A stretch of DNA of 64,000 nt from the NCBI GenBank assembly GCA_029961685.1, contig JARWKL010000008.1:7380501-7444500 (forward strand), given 5' to 3'. Source of the stretch: Aristolochia californica (taxonomy: Eukaryota; Streptophyta; Magnoliopsida; Piperales; Aristolochiaceae). The notes beneath the pieces are model-generated. The model was not told the DNA's origin. It did not search any database and saw nothing but the letters and a program-made list of their open reading frames with translations. This document shows positions 22,511-34,253 of the stretch, piece after piece. The translations under genes were made by a program, and so were the position numbers. Position 1 is the stretch's first letter; every line of letters begins with the position of its first letter.

Positions 22511-22559
<49 letters not shown>

Positions 22560-22700
22560 ATTGAGACCTCCACATGCAACCTCCCCTCTAAACCGCAGCC
22601 CCACACTCCTCAAGCCGCTCCTCAGAGAATGGACTCTCCCCCTCCACCTCTAAGAAATCCCCATCCTTTGAACTATCAATCCAACGCCTAATCAGGGACC
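21877..22700 (+). pseudogene. LINE-B ORF1-like region
   Basis: Overlapping ORFs 21877-22215 and 22089-22337 contain FGSIIALDPSSSTDTI and AQILINPLRPF in two frames, resembling the RNA-binding part of plant LINE ORF1 (DUF4283-like). A proline-rich segment follows, including the 48-C run at 22512-22559. The assignment to ORF1 rests on position and weak motif similarity. Confidence 0.55.
22512..22559. repeat. 48-nt poly-C run
   Basis: Forty-eight consecutive C within a C-rich context. Translation through it gives a polyproline (plus) or polyglycine (minus) ORF that is not a gene. The length is suspicious for sequencing or assembly error. Confidence 0.85.
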
Positions 22701-23037
22701 AGTGAGTGTGCTCTTCAGGGCAGAACCCAGAACTTCTCTCCTCCCCTTGCCACATATTAGTGCCGTAATAGAGGCCAACCGCAGCAACTTCTTTAGGGAG
22801 AACCCAATGCTCAAACTCGCTTCCCCCGCAATCCTGAAACTGGGGGTTTCGTCTTTTCGGAACTAGGTGAAAGATCTCAGCGATTTGTGGAGCTCTCCAG
22901 TTAGAGCAACATAAATATGACCCAAAAACCTGGGCCCAGATTGTGGAACTTGCCAAGGTGATGGGCACCATCTTCAAAGAGTCTCTCCCGAGAGACAACC
23001 ACCCATCTGAGAAGTCAAAGAAGAAAATGAATGATCA

Positions 23038-24036
23038 ATGATTTTTCTCTCTTGGAATGTTCGTGGATTTGGGTCAATGTGGTGTTGCGCATCTATTAGC
23101 AGTCTACTTGCCTCTACCAAAGCAAACATAGTTGTGCTTCAAGAGACCAAGGCAGCTTTTCTCCCCCTTGGCAATATTTGTGAGTTGTGGCTCCTCAAGG
23201 AGTTCGATTGGGCTTCTGTGGATATTGTGGGCTCGGCAAGAGGCATCCTTCTTTTATGGGACACTAGTACTATCGAGGTGCTAAACAGATGTTGTGGCAC
23301 CTATTCCCTTGAAGTCAAGCTGAGAGAAAAAAAGGCTCGGGAAACATTTGGTGTCTCATGGGAGTCTACGGGCCAACCAGGCACAACGAGTAACATCTCT
23401 TTTGGGATGACCTCATGATAGTTTGTCAAAAATGGCATATCCCCCTAATGCTAGTAGCTGACTTCAACGTTACCCGCTTCTACCATGCGAAGTCCCCTCC
23501 TCCTCCAAGAATCACAACCTCCATGAGGCTATTCATGGACTTTATTGGCTACTGGGACCTGGATGAGATCGCTCTTATCTGGAAAGACCTTTACATGGTC
23601 TAATGGAAGACAACCCCACGTCCTGTCTAAGCTCGATTGGTTATTAGCCAATATTGACTGGCTCCAGCTCTACAACAATGCCACCAGCAAAGTTCTCAAT
23701 AGAGTAGTATCAGATCATTGGCCGATCATGGTTGATACTCACTTGGGCAGTTGCCTACCCCCTTGTTCAGATTCAACAATGCTTGGATGGTGGATCCTTC
23801 TTTTGACACTTCTATCCAATCCTTCTGGCAGAGGATTGTTGTTGCTGGTCCAAGTGGCTGGTCCTTCCCAGTTAAGCTTAAGTTGCTGAAGCCACTGCTA
23901 CGCTCCTGGGTCTCTGCGAGAAAGGCCTCCACCTCGACAGAGAGAGTCTTTGCCCTTGCCCAGATTGCTTCTTTAGGCTCAGTGGAGGAGTCTAGAGGCC
24001 TCTCTTCAGTTAAAGCGGCTCAGAGATATGCCCTCC
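23038..24036 (+). pseudogene. LINE-B ORF2 endonuclease
   Basis: The ATG at 23038 begins MIFLSWNVRGFG, the standard start of plant LINE ORF2. LQETKAAF, VGSARGILLLWD, then VADFNVTR (near 23455-23475), FTWSNGRQPHVLSKLDWLLAN (near 23590-23650) and VVSDHWPIMVD (near 23707-23735) follow. These are the catalytic landmarks of APE-like endonucleases. At least two frameshifts occur (around 23415 and 23560). The linker to RT runs to the insertion at 24037. Confidence 0.88.
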
Positions 24037-24530
24037 AATGGGACATTTCAAATTAAATTTTGACGGTGGCACTTTTGGCTGCCCTGAGCTTGTCGGATTT
24101 GGAGGTGTCATCCATGACGAGAATGTGAATCTTCTTCTTTCATTTGCTGGGCCGATTGGAGTATCTGACTCAACTACTGCTGAGCTTTTTGGGCTGTATA
24201 ATAGTTTAAAACTTTTCAAGCAACGACTGGTGGGCCCTCTTTGCGTAGAAGGAGACTCAAAAGTCGTCATCAATTGGTACAAGAAGTTGTCTAAACCTCC
24301 TTGTTGTCATTGGGATTTGTTCGAGGATATCTGTAATTTAATTTCTCATTTGCTATGTAATTGGAAATACATTCCTAGATCCGCTAATCACGTAGTAGAT
24401 ATACAGGCTAAATTAGGTGTTTTCCCTCCAACATCTTGCTATGGAGGAAGGTATTTTTTAGCCCGGTATTGTACTCTTTTCCTTTTCCTCTTGCAATATA
24501 TACACACCTTTTTACTCAAAAAAAAAAAAA
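24037..24530 (+). mobile_element. 5'-truncated LINE insertion (RNase H, 3' UTR, poly(A)) inside LINE-B ORF2
   Basis: The segment begins in the RNase H domain (GHFKLNFDGGTFG) and ends with the 3' UTR and 13 A at 24518-24530. It is flanked by AGAGATATGCCCTCC (24022-24036) and AGAGAGATGCCCTCT (24531-24545), a 15-bp target duplication with two mismatches. Removing insert and one copy restores the LINE-B frame. The sequence is close to LINE-A (3780-4221 plus 5785-5914), so it is another copy of that family, truncated at its 5' end as is usual for target-primed insertion. The domain is open for about 180 codons from 24038. Confidence 0.93.
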
Positions 24531-24545
24531 AGAGAGATGCCCTCT

Positions 24546-27060
24546 CAGCGCAACTGCAATCATTCTCCCATAGAGATCTCATGCACTAGAAGTAGCGTGC
24601 TCGCTTCAAGTGGCTCTCAGAAGGAGATGCAAATACCATGTTCTTCTGTGCCGTTATTTCAACCTGGAGAAGAGCCAATAGCTTCACTTCGTCCAGTGTC
24701 AATGGTGAGACCACATCAAAGCAATCCCTTATCTCTGACTCATTGGTGAACTTTTTTGAAAATCTATATTCCGAATGCCAACCAGTTCACCCTTTCTTTC
24801 AGAGGGTCAATATTCAGGCTATTCTATCGGTGGCAGCCAGCCTCATTGAGCTCCCCTTTTCTAGCCACGAAATTGAAAAAGTAGTCTTGGGTCTCCCTCT
24901 AGATCATGCTCCGAAACTAGATGGCTTTAATGGTGAATTTTATCGTCAATGCTTGCCCCTCATCAGTGAAGACGTGGCCCATATGTTCCACTCCTATCAT
25001 CATGCCATCGAGTACAATAGTATCAAAGCTTCCTTCAATACCCTTATCCGTAAAAAAGAAGGGGCAAAGCTCCCTTCAGATTTCTGACCTATCAGTCTCA
25101 CCATCAGTACCTACAAGGTGATAGCGGGTCTCCTAGCTAATCGCCTCCATGCGGTTCTTCTGATAGCTATTCATCACAGTCAGAGTGCTTTCCTGAAGGG
25201 AAAGAACATCTTAGATTTGGCCATGGTGTGTCACGAGCTCATCCACCACTTCAAGGCTTTGAAGCTCCCTAAATTCATTCTCAAGTTAGACTTTGAGAAA
25301 GATTTTGACAAAGTTAATTGGAAGCTTCTGGACACTCCTAGGAAAGATGGGATTTGGTGAAAAGTGGCGTTTCTAGATCCAAAGTTGTATTTCCTCTACC
25401 AGCTACTCCGTTCTTCTCAATGGAACTGTTTGCGGCTATTTTAAGGGATCCAGGGGAATCAGACATAGAGACTCTTGATTCCCCTTGTTCTTCAATGTAG
25501 TGGCAGAATACCTCTCTTCCTTAATCTACTCGGCCAAGAATTTGGGATGACTTCTCCCCACGATAAACTGCACGACCTTGAGTATTCTGATCCTCTATTT
25601 TTCAAATGACACCATTTGTTTTGCGGTTGGCACCATGGATTAGATAAAAAACTTGCGTGCAATTTTGGGTTTATTTGAGTTGATTTCTAGGGAGAATATT
25701 AATTGGAAGAAAACCACTCTCTTTGGCTACCACATCAACACCTTTGTGCTTTTTGGTATGGCAAACTACCTGGGGTACGCGTTAGAGAACATGCCAGCTA
25801 CATATCTGAGTCTCCTACTATTTGACTCTCAGCCTTCGGCAGTGCTATGGTCCCCTTGTATTGAGAAATTCGAGAAGAGATTAACCACTTGGAGGGGCAA
25901 ACTTCTATCCATAGCACGACGACTCACTCTTCTCAAGTCTTGCTTGACAGCGTTGCCAAACTATCTCTTATCATTCATGCAATGTTCGGGTTCAGTTTGC
26001 TCCAAGATTGACTTCATTCGTCTGTGCTTTCCCGGGAGAGGATCAGAAGACACCTTCAAATACCATCTGGTTAGCTAGAAGGAAATATGTTTACATCGCA
26101 ATAGGGGTAGGTTAGGCATCCAGCCTACGAAGGAGATTAACAAAGCCCTAATGCTGAAATGAATATGGAACTTCAATGTCAAAGACCACAACCGAGGAAA
26201 GGATATGGTCAGGTTCTATCTTTAGTTTTCCAAGTATTGGTGGAGAAAAGGCGTTGCTCGTATCTTATCCCTGATTTGGAAATCGGTCTACAAGCTACTC
26301 CCAACCTTCAGGGTTGCAACATCTTTTTACACTGGAAATGAGAGGACGCTCCTCTTTTGGTCGGACGAGTGGTGCGCCCCCTGAGCTCTCTCAGAGAACT
26401 TCCCGAGGCTCTCTATGGTGGCTAAAGACCTTTCCTGCTCAGTGGTAGACTCTTGGAGTGACCAATCATGGACTCTTCCATTCCACCGGGGGATAAATGA
26501 TGAGGAAGCCACATATTTTTGCTCTCTCCTCTCCAAGCTCAGCAACATTACTATCCGGGAGCATGCGACTGATAAATTAACATGGAACCCCAACATCAAT
26601 GGTCTTTTTATTGTTGCCTCCACCTATTCTCACATAAGAGAATATGATTTCGTCTTGCCTTAGCATAAGGTGAATTTGGCATGGAAGCTTTCCATGCCTA
26701 GCAAGATCAAGTCCTTTATTAGGACTACCATCAAAGAGTAGATTCTCACTTCTCGTAATCTCCACAAAAGAGGTTTCACTGCTCATGATCGCACCTGTCA
26801 TTTCTTTGGTGTGTGTGATTAGACAGTTCAGAGTGTTCTTTTGCACTGCAGGTTCTCTTGGCAAGTGTAGATGATGATTTTTCAGAAGATTGACCTTCAA
26901 TTGGGGCTTCACCAGGATATCTTCGGCACTTGGCAGGTGGTAATGGTAAATCATCTGCCTATATTGGGCGAGTTAATCCTCTTGACATGCCTTGCGCACG
27001 TCCCATGGTGTCTATGACTTGAGTGCAACAACTGGAGATTCAAGGGTATGACCGGAGTTT
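24546..27060 (+). pseudogene. LINE-B reverse transcriptase and zf-RVT region
   Basis: Blocks in order: EGDANTMFF-like (near 24630), LDGFNGEFYRQ (near 24918-24950), LIRKKEGAKLPSDF then a stop, SAFLKGKNILDLAM and FILKLDFEKDFDKVNW (25118-25360), a weak GIRHRDS, an SNDTICF box near 25600-25620, then 25653-26078 with LTTWRGKLLSIARRLTLLKS. 26415-26663 and beyond carry the zf-RVT-like part (TCHFFGVCD, VLLHCRFSW, CNNWRFKGM). Numerous stops and shifts; not functional. Confidence 0.85.
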
Positions 27061-28094
27061 GTCAGGGATGCCCCGAGCAACCACCCACTAGCCCGTCAGG
27101 GAATTTGTAGTGGCAAGTGCCCAGTTCTCCAAACGCAATATTGGGGATCCCCTTTCATTTTGGATGTTCTACAGTTGTTGTCGATCTTCAGCCGATTTGA
27201 AGGCTAAAAGCCACTGGCTATCCCGGATATGGGTGATAGTCTGGATTTGGAGCACTGGAGCTATACCGCTTATCCAGTCTCCGATCTGTTGGCCCGAGTT
27301 GCAGGTGGGGCGAGCAGAGATAACTGCAGCCCTGGAGAGCCGATTGACTCCCTCGGTTAGGGCTTGGGTCGGGAGAGTAAGTGAGATATGGTTCCTATGA
27401 TGAAGAATGAGAAGGGGGGCTGCGGCGGTCGTTAGTCGAAGTTTTCTTTTAGGATTTACATTATTTTGTCCAGCCGAAACCAGAGTCGGAGCTTTGAGGT
27501 AGAAAAATCACACCCATTATCGTCGTTACCCGTCATTGTGTGATGGAGCTCTTCAGAATGCCGCCGTGGTACTGTGTGTGGAGGTGGAACTCCAGATCGC
27601 CGGTGAGGAGCGATCCTATGAAGCTCCAGCCCGTCCTGGCTTCCATAACCTTGTCGAGAATAGAAATGAAAGCTTCAATGGCACAAACTGGAAGGGAGAT
27701 GAAGGATTTCTTCATCCCGGAGGGGGAGAGGATACAGATGGCTTCCCCATTCCTCTCTGGCGATCGCCGAAGTGAGACACAAGATTTTTCGTTTCTGAAG
27801 TCGAAGACAGAATCCTCTAACCTTATTCTTCAACTCGAGGTACGGCTGACAATAGTTTGCCAACCCGGGTTGGTTTCTTCTTGGCTTCGGTCGGGTCGCC
27901 ATGCTGTTGTTGGGTCGCATCTGATTTTCGTTGTTGTCTGAGGCATGTCCCACATGAAGATGTGGGTGAAGGAGGCGACAACGTCGGGGGTTGAGAGTTG
28001 ACGGGCCTGTTGTCGGTGCAGCGTACTCTGTTCCTCGAGACATCGTGTCGTCATCACCGCACCCATCACTTTATTATAATTAGATCCTTGCTTC
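27061..28094. other. Unassigned region with an ORF1-like fragment
   Basis: A plus-strand ORF at 27540-27941 (133 codons) contains MKDFFIPEGERIQMASPF, similar to a segment found in ORF1 proteins of plant LINEs and to the weaker motif near 15950. Nothing else is recognisable. GC content is higher than in the flanking tandem array. Confidence 0.35.
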
Positions 28095-31000
28095 CTTGCT
28101 GCAATGACCTCGTTGGGTCGAAAAAATAATGTTTGGCTACATGAGTCTCAAATTGCACCACCAACTCCATTTGGGTTGGGGTTACCTATGGATATGTTCT
28201 CAAAGTTTAATTTCAGCCAGAGTATATCAGGTTCCCCTCTCTAACCCACCATTGTAAGATTGTTCATCAATTTGTTAAACCATTGAATCTCAACAACCAA
28301 AACAAAATCAAAACCAGATGAAGAATGTCAAGTTTGAGGACAGTCGCATCTTGGCACAGACGACTGCAATTCCTCTGAGATAATTGCATACATGAATCTG
28401 GACTAGGTCTTAACCATCAGAGATATTTGGAGTTTATAAAGTTATTTTTAATTGTTCACTTCAATTCTCTTTTTCTTGAATGTGAAATCCACCATTTCCA
28501 TGGTGAGTTTTGAATGTAGGACATCATACTAGAAAGCCCTAGTGTGACCATTAACCAAAGGCTCAAGTCACATGCATCGCTTTCTTTTGAGAGATACTCT
28601 AATGACATATAACAAAGTTTTTTCATGAACAAAATATCACAATTACTCCATTTAAAAAAATAAAAGGCCAAAATTACCGCTAAAGGAAATCACTGTAACA
28701 GAAATACCTAATCGATTAAGTTGAATGAATCACCTTGGCCAGCTGAAGTAATGTCCAATGGGGATCAATTCCCTTAGTACACCAACTTATGAAAGTATAT
28801 GAATCACCTTCTGCAATAAACCGTTAATAAGTGGTTGGACATTTGCATGAAGATAATCAAAATTTATTAATATAATGTAAGATACAACATTTCATGAAGA
28901 AGAGTGAAATCTCCAAATATAGAACCAATTAACTACTAGGCTAAGTCTCCTTCTACCACCACTAGACTAGAGAAGTTCTGAGTATTTATCTTCATTCCCA
29001 TTAGGTGTTTCAGCTTCAGTTGCGCTGCAATGACTTCTTTGAGCCAAAAAAAATATGTGTTTGGCTAGGTGAGTCTCTAATTGTGCTACCAACACCAGTT
29101 GGGCTGGGGTTACCCATGGATCTATTCTCAAAGTTCAATTTCAGCCAGAGGTAGCCTCTTCCCGAGTTTGTCAGGTTTCCCTCTCTAACATGCTATGTCA
29201 GATTCTTTAAATGGATTCACCTATGTCCACCATCGTTGGATTTTTCATCAATTTGCTAAACCATGAATCTCAACAACCAAAACAATATCAATACCATATG
29301 GAGAATGACAATTTTGAGGTCAGTCGCATCTTGATACAGACCACAACAATTCCTCTAAGATAATTGCGTACACAAGTCTGGAGTAGGTCTCAACCATCAG
29401 AGTTTCCATTGGTACTTTAGAGATATATGGAGTCTATAATGTTATTTTAAACTATTCACTTCAATTCTCTTTTTCTTGAATGTGAAATCATTCCATGGCG
29501 TGACTTGAATGCAGGACATCATACTAGAAAGCCCCGGTGTGACCATTAACCAATGGCTCAAGTCACATACATCACTTTATTTTGAGAGATACTCTAATGA
29601 CATATAAAAAAGATTTTTTTTATGAACAAAAGACCAAAATTACTCCATTTAAAAAAAATAAAAGGCCAAAATTATAGCTGAAGTAATCACTGAAACATAA
29701 TTACGTACTCGATTAAGTTGGATGAATCTGTTTGACCAGTTGAAGTAATGTCCAGTGGTGATGATTTCCCTTACTACACTAGCTTATGAAAGTATATGAA
29801 TCACCTTCCACAATAGGCCATTAATGAGTAGTTGGACATCTGCATGAAGAGAAGCAGAATTTATTAATATAATTTAAGATAACATACAATCCGGGAGAGA
29901 AGATGAAATCATCCATGAAGAAGAGTGGAATCCCCAAATATAGGATCAATTAACTACTAGACCAAGTCTCCTTCTACCACCACTAGACTAGTGAATTTTT
30001 GAGTATTCATCTTCATTCCTGTGAGCTGTGATTTGATTTCAACTTTGGTTGCCTTGCAATGACCTTTTTTAGCCAAAAAAATCATTCGTTTGGTTAGATG
30101 AGTCTCGAATTGCACCACCAATTCCAGTTGGTTTGGAGCGATGGATTTGCTCTAAGTTCAATTTCAGCCAGAGGTAGCCTCTTCTCTAGTTTGTCAGGTG
30201 CGCCTCTCTATTATGTGTCAGATTCCTTAAACAGTTTGACCTATGTCCACCACTGTAAGATTGTTCATCAATTTGCTAAACCATCGAATCTCAACAACCA
30301 AAACCAGATCAATACTAGATGAAGAATGTCAACTTTGAGGTCAGTTGCATCTTGACACAGACCACTACAATTCGTTTGAGATAATTGCGTACATGAGTCC
30401 GGAGTAGGTCTCAACCATCGGAGTTACCATTGGTACTTCAAAGATATTTGGAGTTTATAATGTCATTTTAAATTGTACACTTAAATTCTCTTTTTCTTGA
30501 ATGTGAAATCCACCCTTTCCATGGTGATACTTGATTGCAAGACATCATAGTCAAAAGCCTTAGTGAGACCATTAACCAATGGCTCAAGTCACACACACCA
30601 CTTTCTTCTGAGAGTTACTATAATGACGTATAACAATTATTTTTTTATGAATAAAATGCCAAAATTACTTTTGAAGGAAATCACTGAAGCATAAATACAT
30701 ACTTGATTAAGTTAGATGAATCTCTTTGACTAGACGACGTAATGTCCAGTGGGGATCGTTTCCCTTACCACACCAACTTATGAAAGTATATGAATCACCT
30801 TCCATAATAAGCCGTTAATGAGTGGTTGGACATCTACATGAAGAGAAACATAATTTATTAATATAATGTAAGATACAATATACAATCAGGAAGAGAAGAT
30901 GACATCATTCATTGAGAAGAGTGGAATCTCCAAATATAGAACCAATTAAGTACTACGCCAAGTCTCCTTGTACCACCACTGGGCTAGAGAAGTTCTAAAT

Positions 31001-32735
31001 ATTTATCTTCATGCCAATGAGTTTTGCTTTTATTTCATCTTTAGTTGCATTGGAATGGCTTCTTTGAGCCCAAAAAATCTTGCGTTTGGCTAGATGAGTC
31101 TCCAATTGCACCACCAACTCCAGTTGGGCTTGGGTCACCCATGGATTTGTTCTGAAATTTCAATTTCAGCCAGAGGAAGCCTCTTCCCTAGTTTGTCAAG
31201 TGTCATTCTATAACATATTGTGTCAGATTCTTTAAATGGATTCACCTATGTCAACTATCGTAAGATTGTTCATCAATTTGTTAAACCATCGAATCTCAAC
31301 ATCCAAAACTAGATCAAATCTAGATGATGAATGTCAACTTCGAGGTCAGTCACATCTTGGCACATGCCACTGCAATTCCTCTGTGATAATTGCGTACATG
31401 AGTCTAGAGTTGGTCTCAACCATCGGAGTTACTATGGGTACATCAGAGATATTTTGTGTCTATAATGTCATTTTAAACTGTAAAATTCAATTCTCTTTTT
31501 CTTGAATGTGAAATCTATCTTTTCCATGGTGAGACTTGTATGTGAATCCATCCTCACCATGGTGAAACTTGAATCCTAAAGATTATACTAGAAAGCCCTA
31601 ATGTGATCACTGTCTTTTGAGAGATACTTTAATGACATATAACAAAGATTTTTTCATGAACAAAAGACCAAAATTACTCCATCTGCATGAAGAGAAGTAG
31701 AATTTAATAATATAATGTAAGATATAACTTACAATCAGGAAGATAAGATGAAATCATTCATTAAAAAGAGTAGAATATCCAAATATAGAACCAATTAACT
31801 ACTAGGCTAAGTCTCCTTCTACCACCACTAGACTAGTGATGTTTTGAATATTCATCTTCATTCTCGTGCTTTCGTTTCAACCTACTAGAAAGCCCCGATG
31901 TAACCATTAACCAAAGGCTCAAGTCACACACATCACTTTCTTTTGAGAGATAGTCTAATGACATATAACAAAGACTTTTTTCATCAACAAAAAACCTAAA
32001 TAACTCCATTTAAAAAAAATAAAAGGCCAAAATTGTTGTTAAAGGAAATCACTGAAACATAAATATAGACTCGATTAAGTTGGATGAATCTAATTGACCG
32101 GATGAAGTAATGTCCAGTGGGGATTAGTTCCCTTACTACACCAGTTTATGTAAGTATAAGAATTACCTTCCACAATAAACTGACGTCTGCATGATTAGAA
32201 GTAGAATTTATTAATATAATGTAAGATGCAACATACAATCAGGAAGAGAAGATGAAATAATTCATTAAGAAGAGTGGAATCCCCAAATATAGAACAATTT
32301 AACTACTAGGCTAAGTTTCCTTCTACCACCACTAGACTAGAGTAGTTTTGAGTATTCATCTTCATATTCTTGTGAGCATGCTTTCTTTTCAGCTTTAGTT
32401 GCGCTGCAATGACCTCTTTGAGCCAAAAAATCATGAATTTAGCTAGATGAGTCTCCAATTGCACCTCTTCCCTTATTTTTCATGTGCCCCTCTTGAACAT
32501 GCTTTGTTAGATTCTTTTAACAGATTCACTTATGTCCACCGTCGTAAAATAGTTCATCAATTTGATAAACCATCGAATCTCAACAACCAAAACCAGATGT
32601 AGAATGTCAACTTCGAGGTCAGTCACATCTTGGCACAGACCACTACAATTCCTCTAAGATACTTGCGTACATGAGTATAGAGTAGGTCTCAACCAATACG
32701 TTATAATTATCCATTTTTTATTTTAATTACTCTCC
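28095..32735. repeat. Tandem array of about five non-coding units of roughly 1 kb
   Basis: A landmark AATCTCAACAACCAAAAC recurs at 28286, 29266, 30287, 31292 (one change) and 32576, giving spacings of 980, 1021, 1005 and 1284 bp. A second landmark, GCAATGACNTCTTTGAGCC-like, recurs at 28101, 29027, 30056, 31052 and 32406. All copies are head to tail. Each has an A-rich stretch and the block GACTAGTGAA/TACCACCACTAGACTAG. The fourth interval is longer because part of the unit (about 31580-31880) is duplicated within it. Copies differ by many substitutions and small indels. No conserved ORF was found. Confidence 0.92.
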
Positions 32736-33019
32736 AGCTTCAAAAGATCCACGTCAAATCCATACTTGAAAAGTTTGATTGTTGATGTACAAAAATTGAT
32801 TATGCTATGCCTCTTCCAAAGGAGAACATTCATGGGTGTCTGTTTTTTGGTATATATGATCATAATTAAAGAGCAAATAATTTATGCCTACTCAATCAAT
32901 CCAATCTTTCAAAATAGTGAGAGAGAGAACCATCAAACAACCCTAAAAACACAATTGAAATAAACGAAGAAAAGAGACGAAGCATAACTATGTAAAAATT
33001 AAAATAAAATAAGTGGAAG
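32736..33019. other. AT-rich spacer, nothing recognised
   Basis: Separates the tandem array from the kinase pseudogene. No gene or repeat supported. Confidence 0.5.
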
Positions 33020-33731
33020 AAAGTAAAGACCCTCCCATTGAACAAGAAAGGCCTCTAAACACCCATGAGCTAATGAATGGGAAGAAGTGCCGGAGCAAGA
33101 ATTAGGATGAGGCAGTTGTGGGCTTGTCGCATGGGTTACGAAGGGGAGGGTTAATAGTTGCGCCGCGGTCCCCCGTTTGCCTGGATTTTTCTGGAGACAA
33201 GAATCGATGAAGCTTCGGAACTCCTTTGACGCCGTCGGTGGTGGCGAATAACAAATAGCACACATGAAACTAGCCCAATCGCCTTATCGATCGATTCCAG
33301 AAAAAAACGGGAATCTCCCCAAGAACCACTCAAGAAGCACTCCAGATATCCCATGTGTATCCCGAACTCATTTACGCGATTGTCCCAATAGAGTAGCTGC
33401 TGGGGTCCATAGTCTTTGCCAAAATACGAGTGACCCCCATGTCGACGATCTTGACCTAGTTTTGGTTATTAACGAGAAGGTTGGAGGGTTTAATATCCCT
33501 ATGAACCATCTTGCGGCGGTGGAGATATGCGAGTCCTTGAAGGATCTTTCACGCTGCATCGGAAGGAAGCGGCTCAAGGAGGCGACGACAGTCAAGAGAA
33601 CCCCATCCATGAACTCCAACAAGACTTGGATCTCTCCAGTGTTGTCGAACATACCGTGGCATCGGAGGACAATATGAGGGTTATCTGCCGTGCGAAGAAT
33701 TTCGATCTCGCGGCAAATCTGGCGCTGGATG
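33020..33731 (-). pseudogene. Truncated MAP kinase kinase pseudogene (plant group D-like)
   Basis: The minus strand reads, in pieces, [36 protein letters not shown], the catalytic loop [17 protein letters not shown], then a stop and [14 protein letters not shown], then SIGTIA-stop-MS, DIWS, and at the C-terminus [17 protein letters not shown] followed by LLTLPFVTH. This is a plant MAPKK kinase domain. The N-lobe start with the ATP-binding glycines is missing, the DFG triplet reads DMG, the segment between activation loop and helix F is shortened, and frameshifts and stops separate blocks. Plant group D MAPKK genes are generally intronless, so lack of introns does not prove a processed origin. 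No functional product is possible. Confidence 0.85.
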
Positions 33732-34253
33732 GTTAGAATTTACTGATTACTAACACATTTGAACTGTGTTGTTCTGGTTGGATAGAATTAAATTGATTGA
33801 GAATGTTTGTCCTTCTTTATGGTTAATTACTGAAATTAATCTTAATATATATTGAAATTACTTATATTTAGTGGGTTTCAGATTCATAAGCTATACTATT
33901 AATGTATACTTCCATCATTAAATTCTATTGATTCTATGGAAAAATAAAATAAAATAAAGAATAATTCCCAGCATTACCACTCTTTTATATTCAAGTCATA
34001 AAGTTAAAAAAAAAAAATCATAATTTATCACAGTTAAGAGTTACGTGAATTAGATGATTTCATTACTTGATTTGGATATTTGATATCTATTTTATTATCC
34101 TATTCCTTCCGAATATTTGGAGGAAAAAGAACTCCTTTTTAACCTATTGTAGTCTCATCCTTCTCCACTGGCAATAGTTACCATTATACTTGTATCAATC
34201 CACAAAAGTAAACTTCTCAGTGCGATGGAAGTCACTTAAGGGCTTGTTAGCGC
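33732..34253. other. AT-rich DNA, nothing recognised
   Basis: Upstream side of the kinase pseudogene. Simple A/T tracts only (for example 34004-34016). Confidence 0.5.

Larger units (their letters stand above)
21640..27060 (+). mobile_element. LINE-B, second degenerate plant LINE, with a LINE fragment nested inside
   Basis: Plus-strand order: ORF1-like segment, proline-rich stretch, ORF2 start at 23038 (MIFLSWNVRGFG), endonuclease, RT, zf-RVT-like end reading CNNWRFKGM near 27020-27050. ORF2 is interrupted at 24037-24530 by a 5'-truncated LINE insertion; when it is removed the frame reads straight through. No RNase H of its own and no poly(A) were seen. The exact 5' end next to the gypsy-1 LTR is not determined. 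Confidence 0.85.

Noticed and set aside
22424..22691. Polyproline (plus) or polyglycine (minus) ORFs
   Set aside because: They are translations of a 48-nt C run and C-rich context with no domain.
24037..24589. Domain rearrangement in LINE-B placing RNase H before RT
   Set aside because: Poly(A), target duplication and restored frame show a separate LINE insertion.
28095..32735. CRISPR array
   Set aside because: Units are about 1 kb with no short repeat/spacer structure, and the sequence is a plant genome.
33020..33731. Functional MAPKK gene
   Set aside because: The ATP-binding N-lobe is missing, with several stops, frameshifts, DFG changed and a deletion in the activation region.
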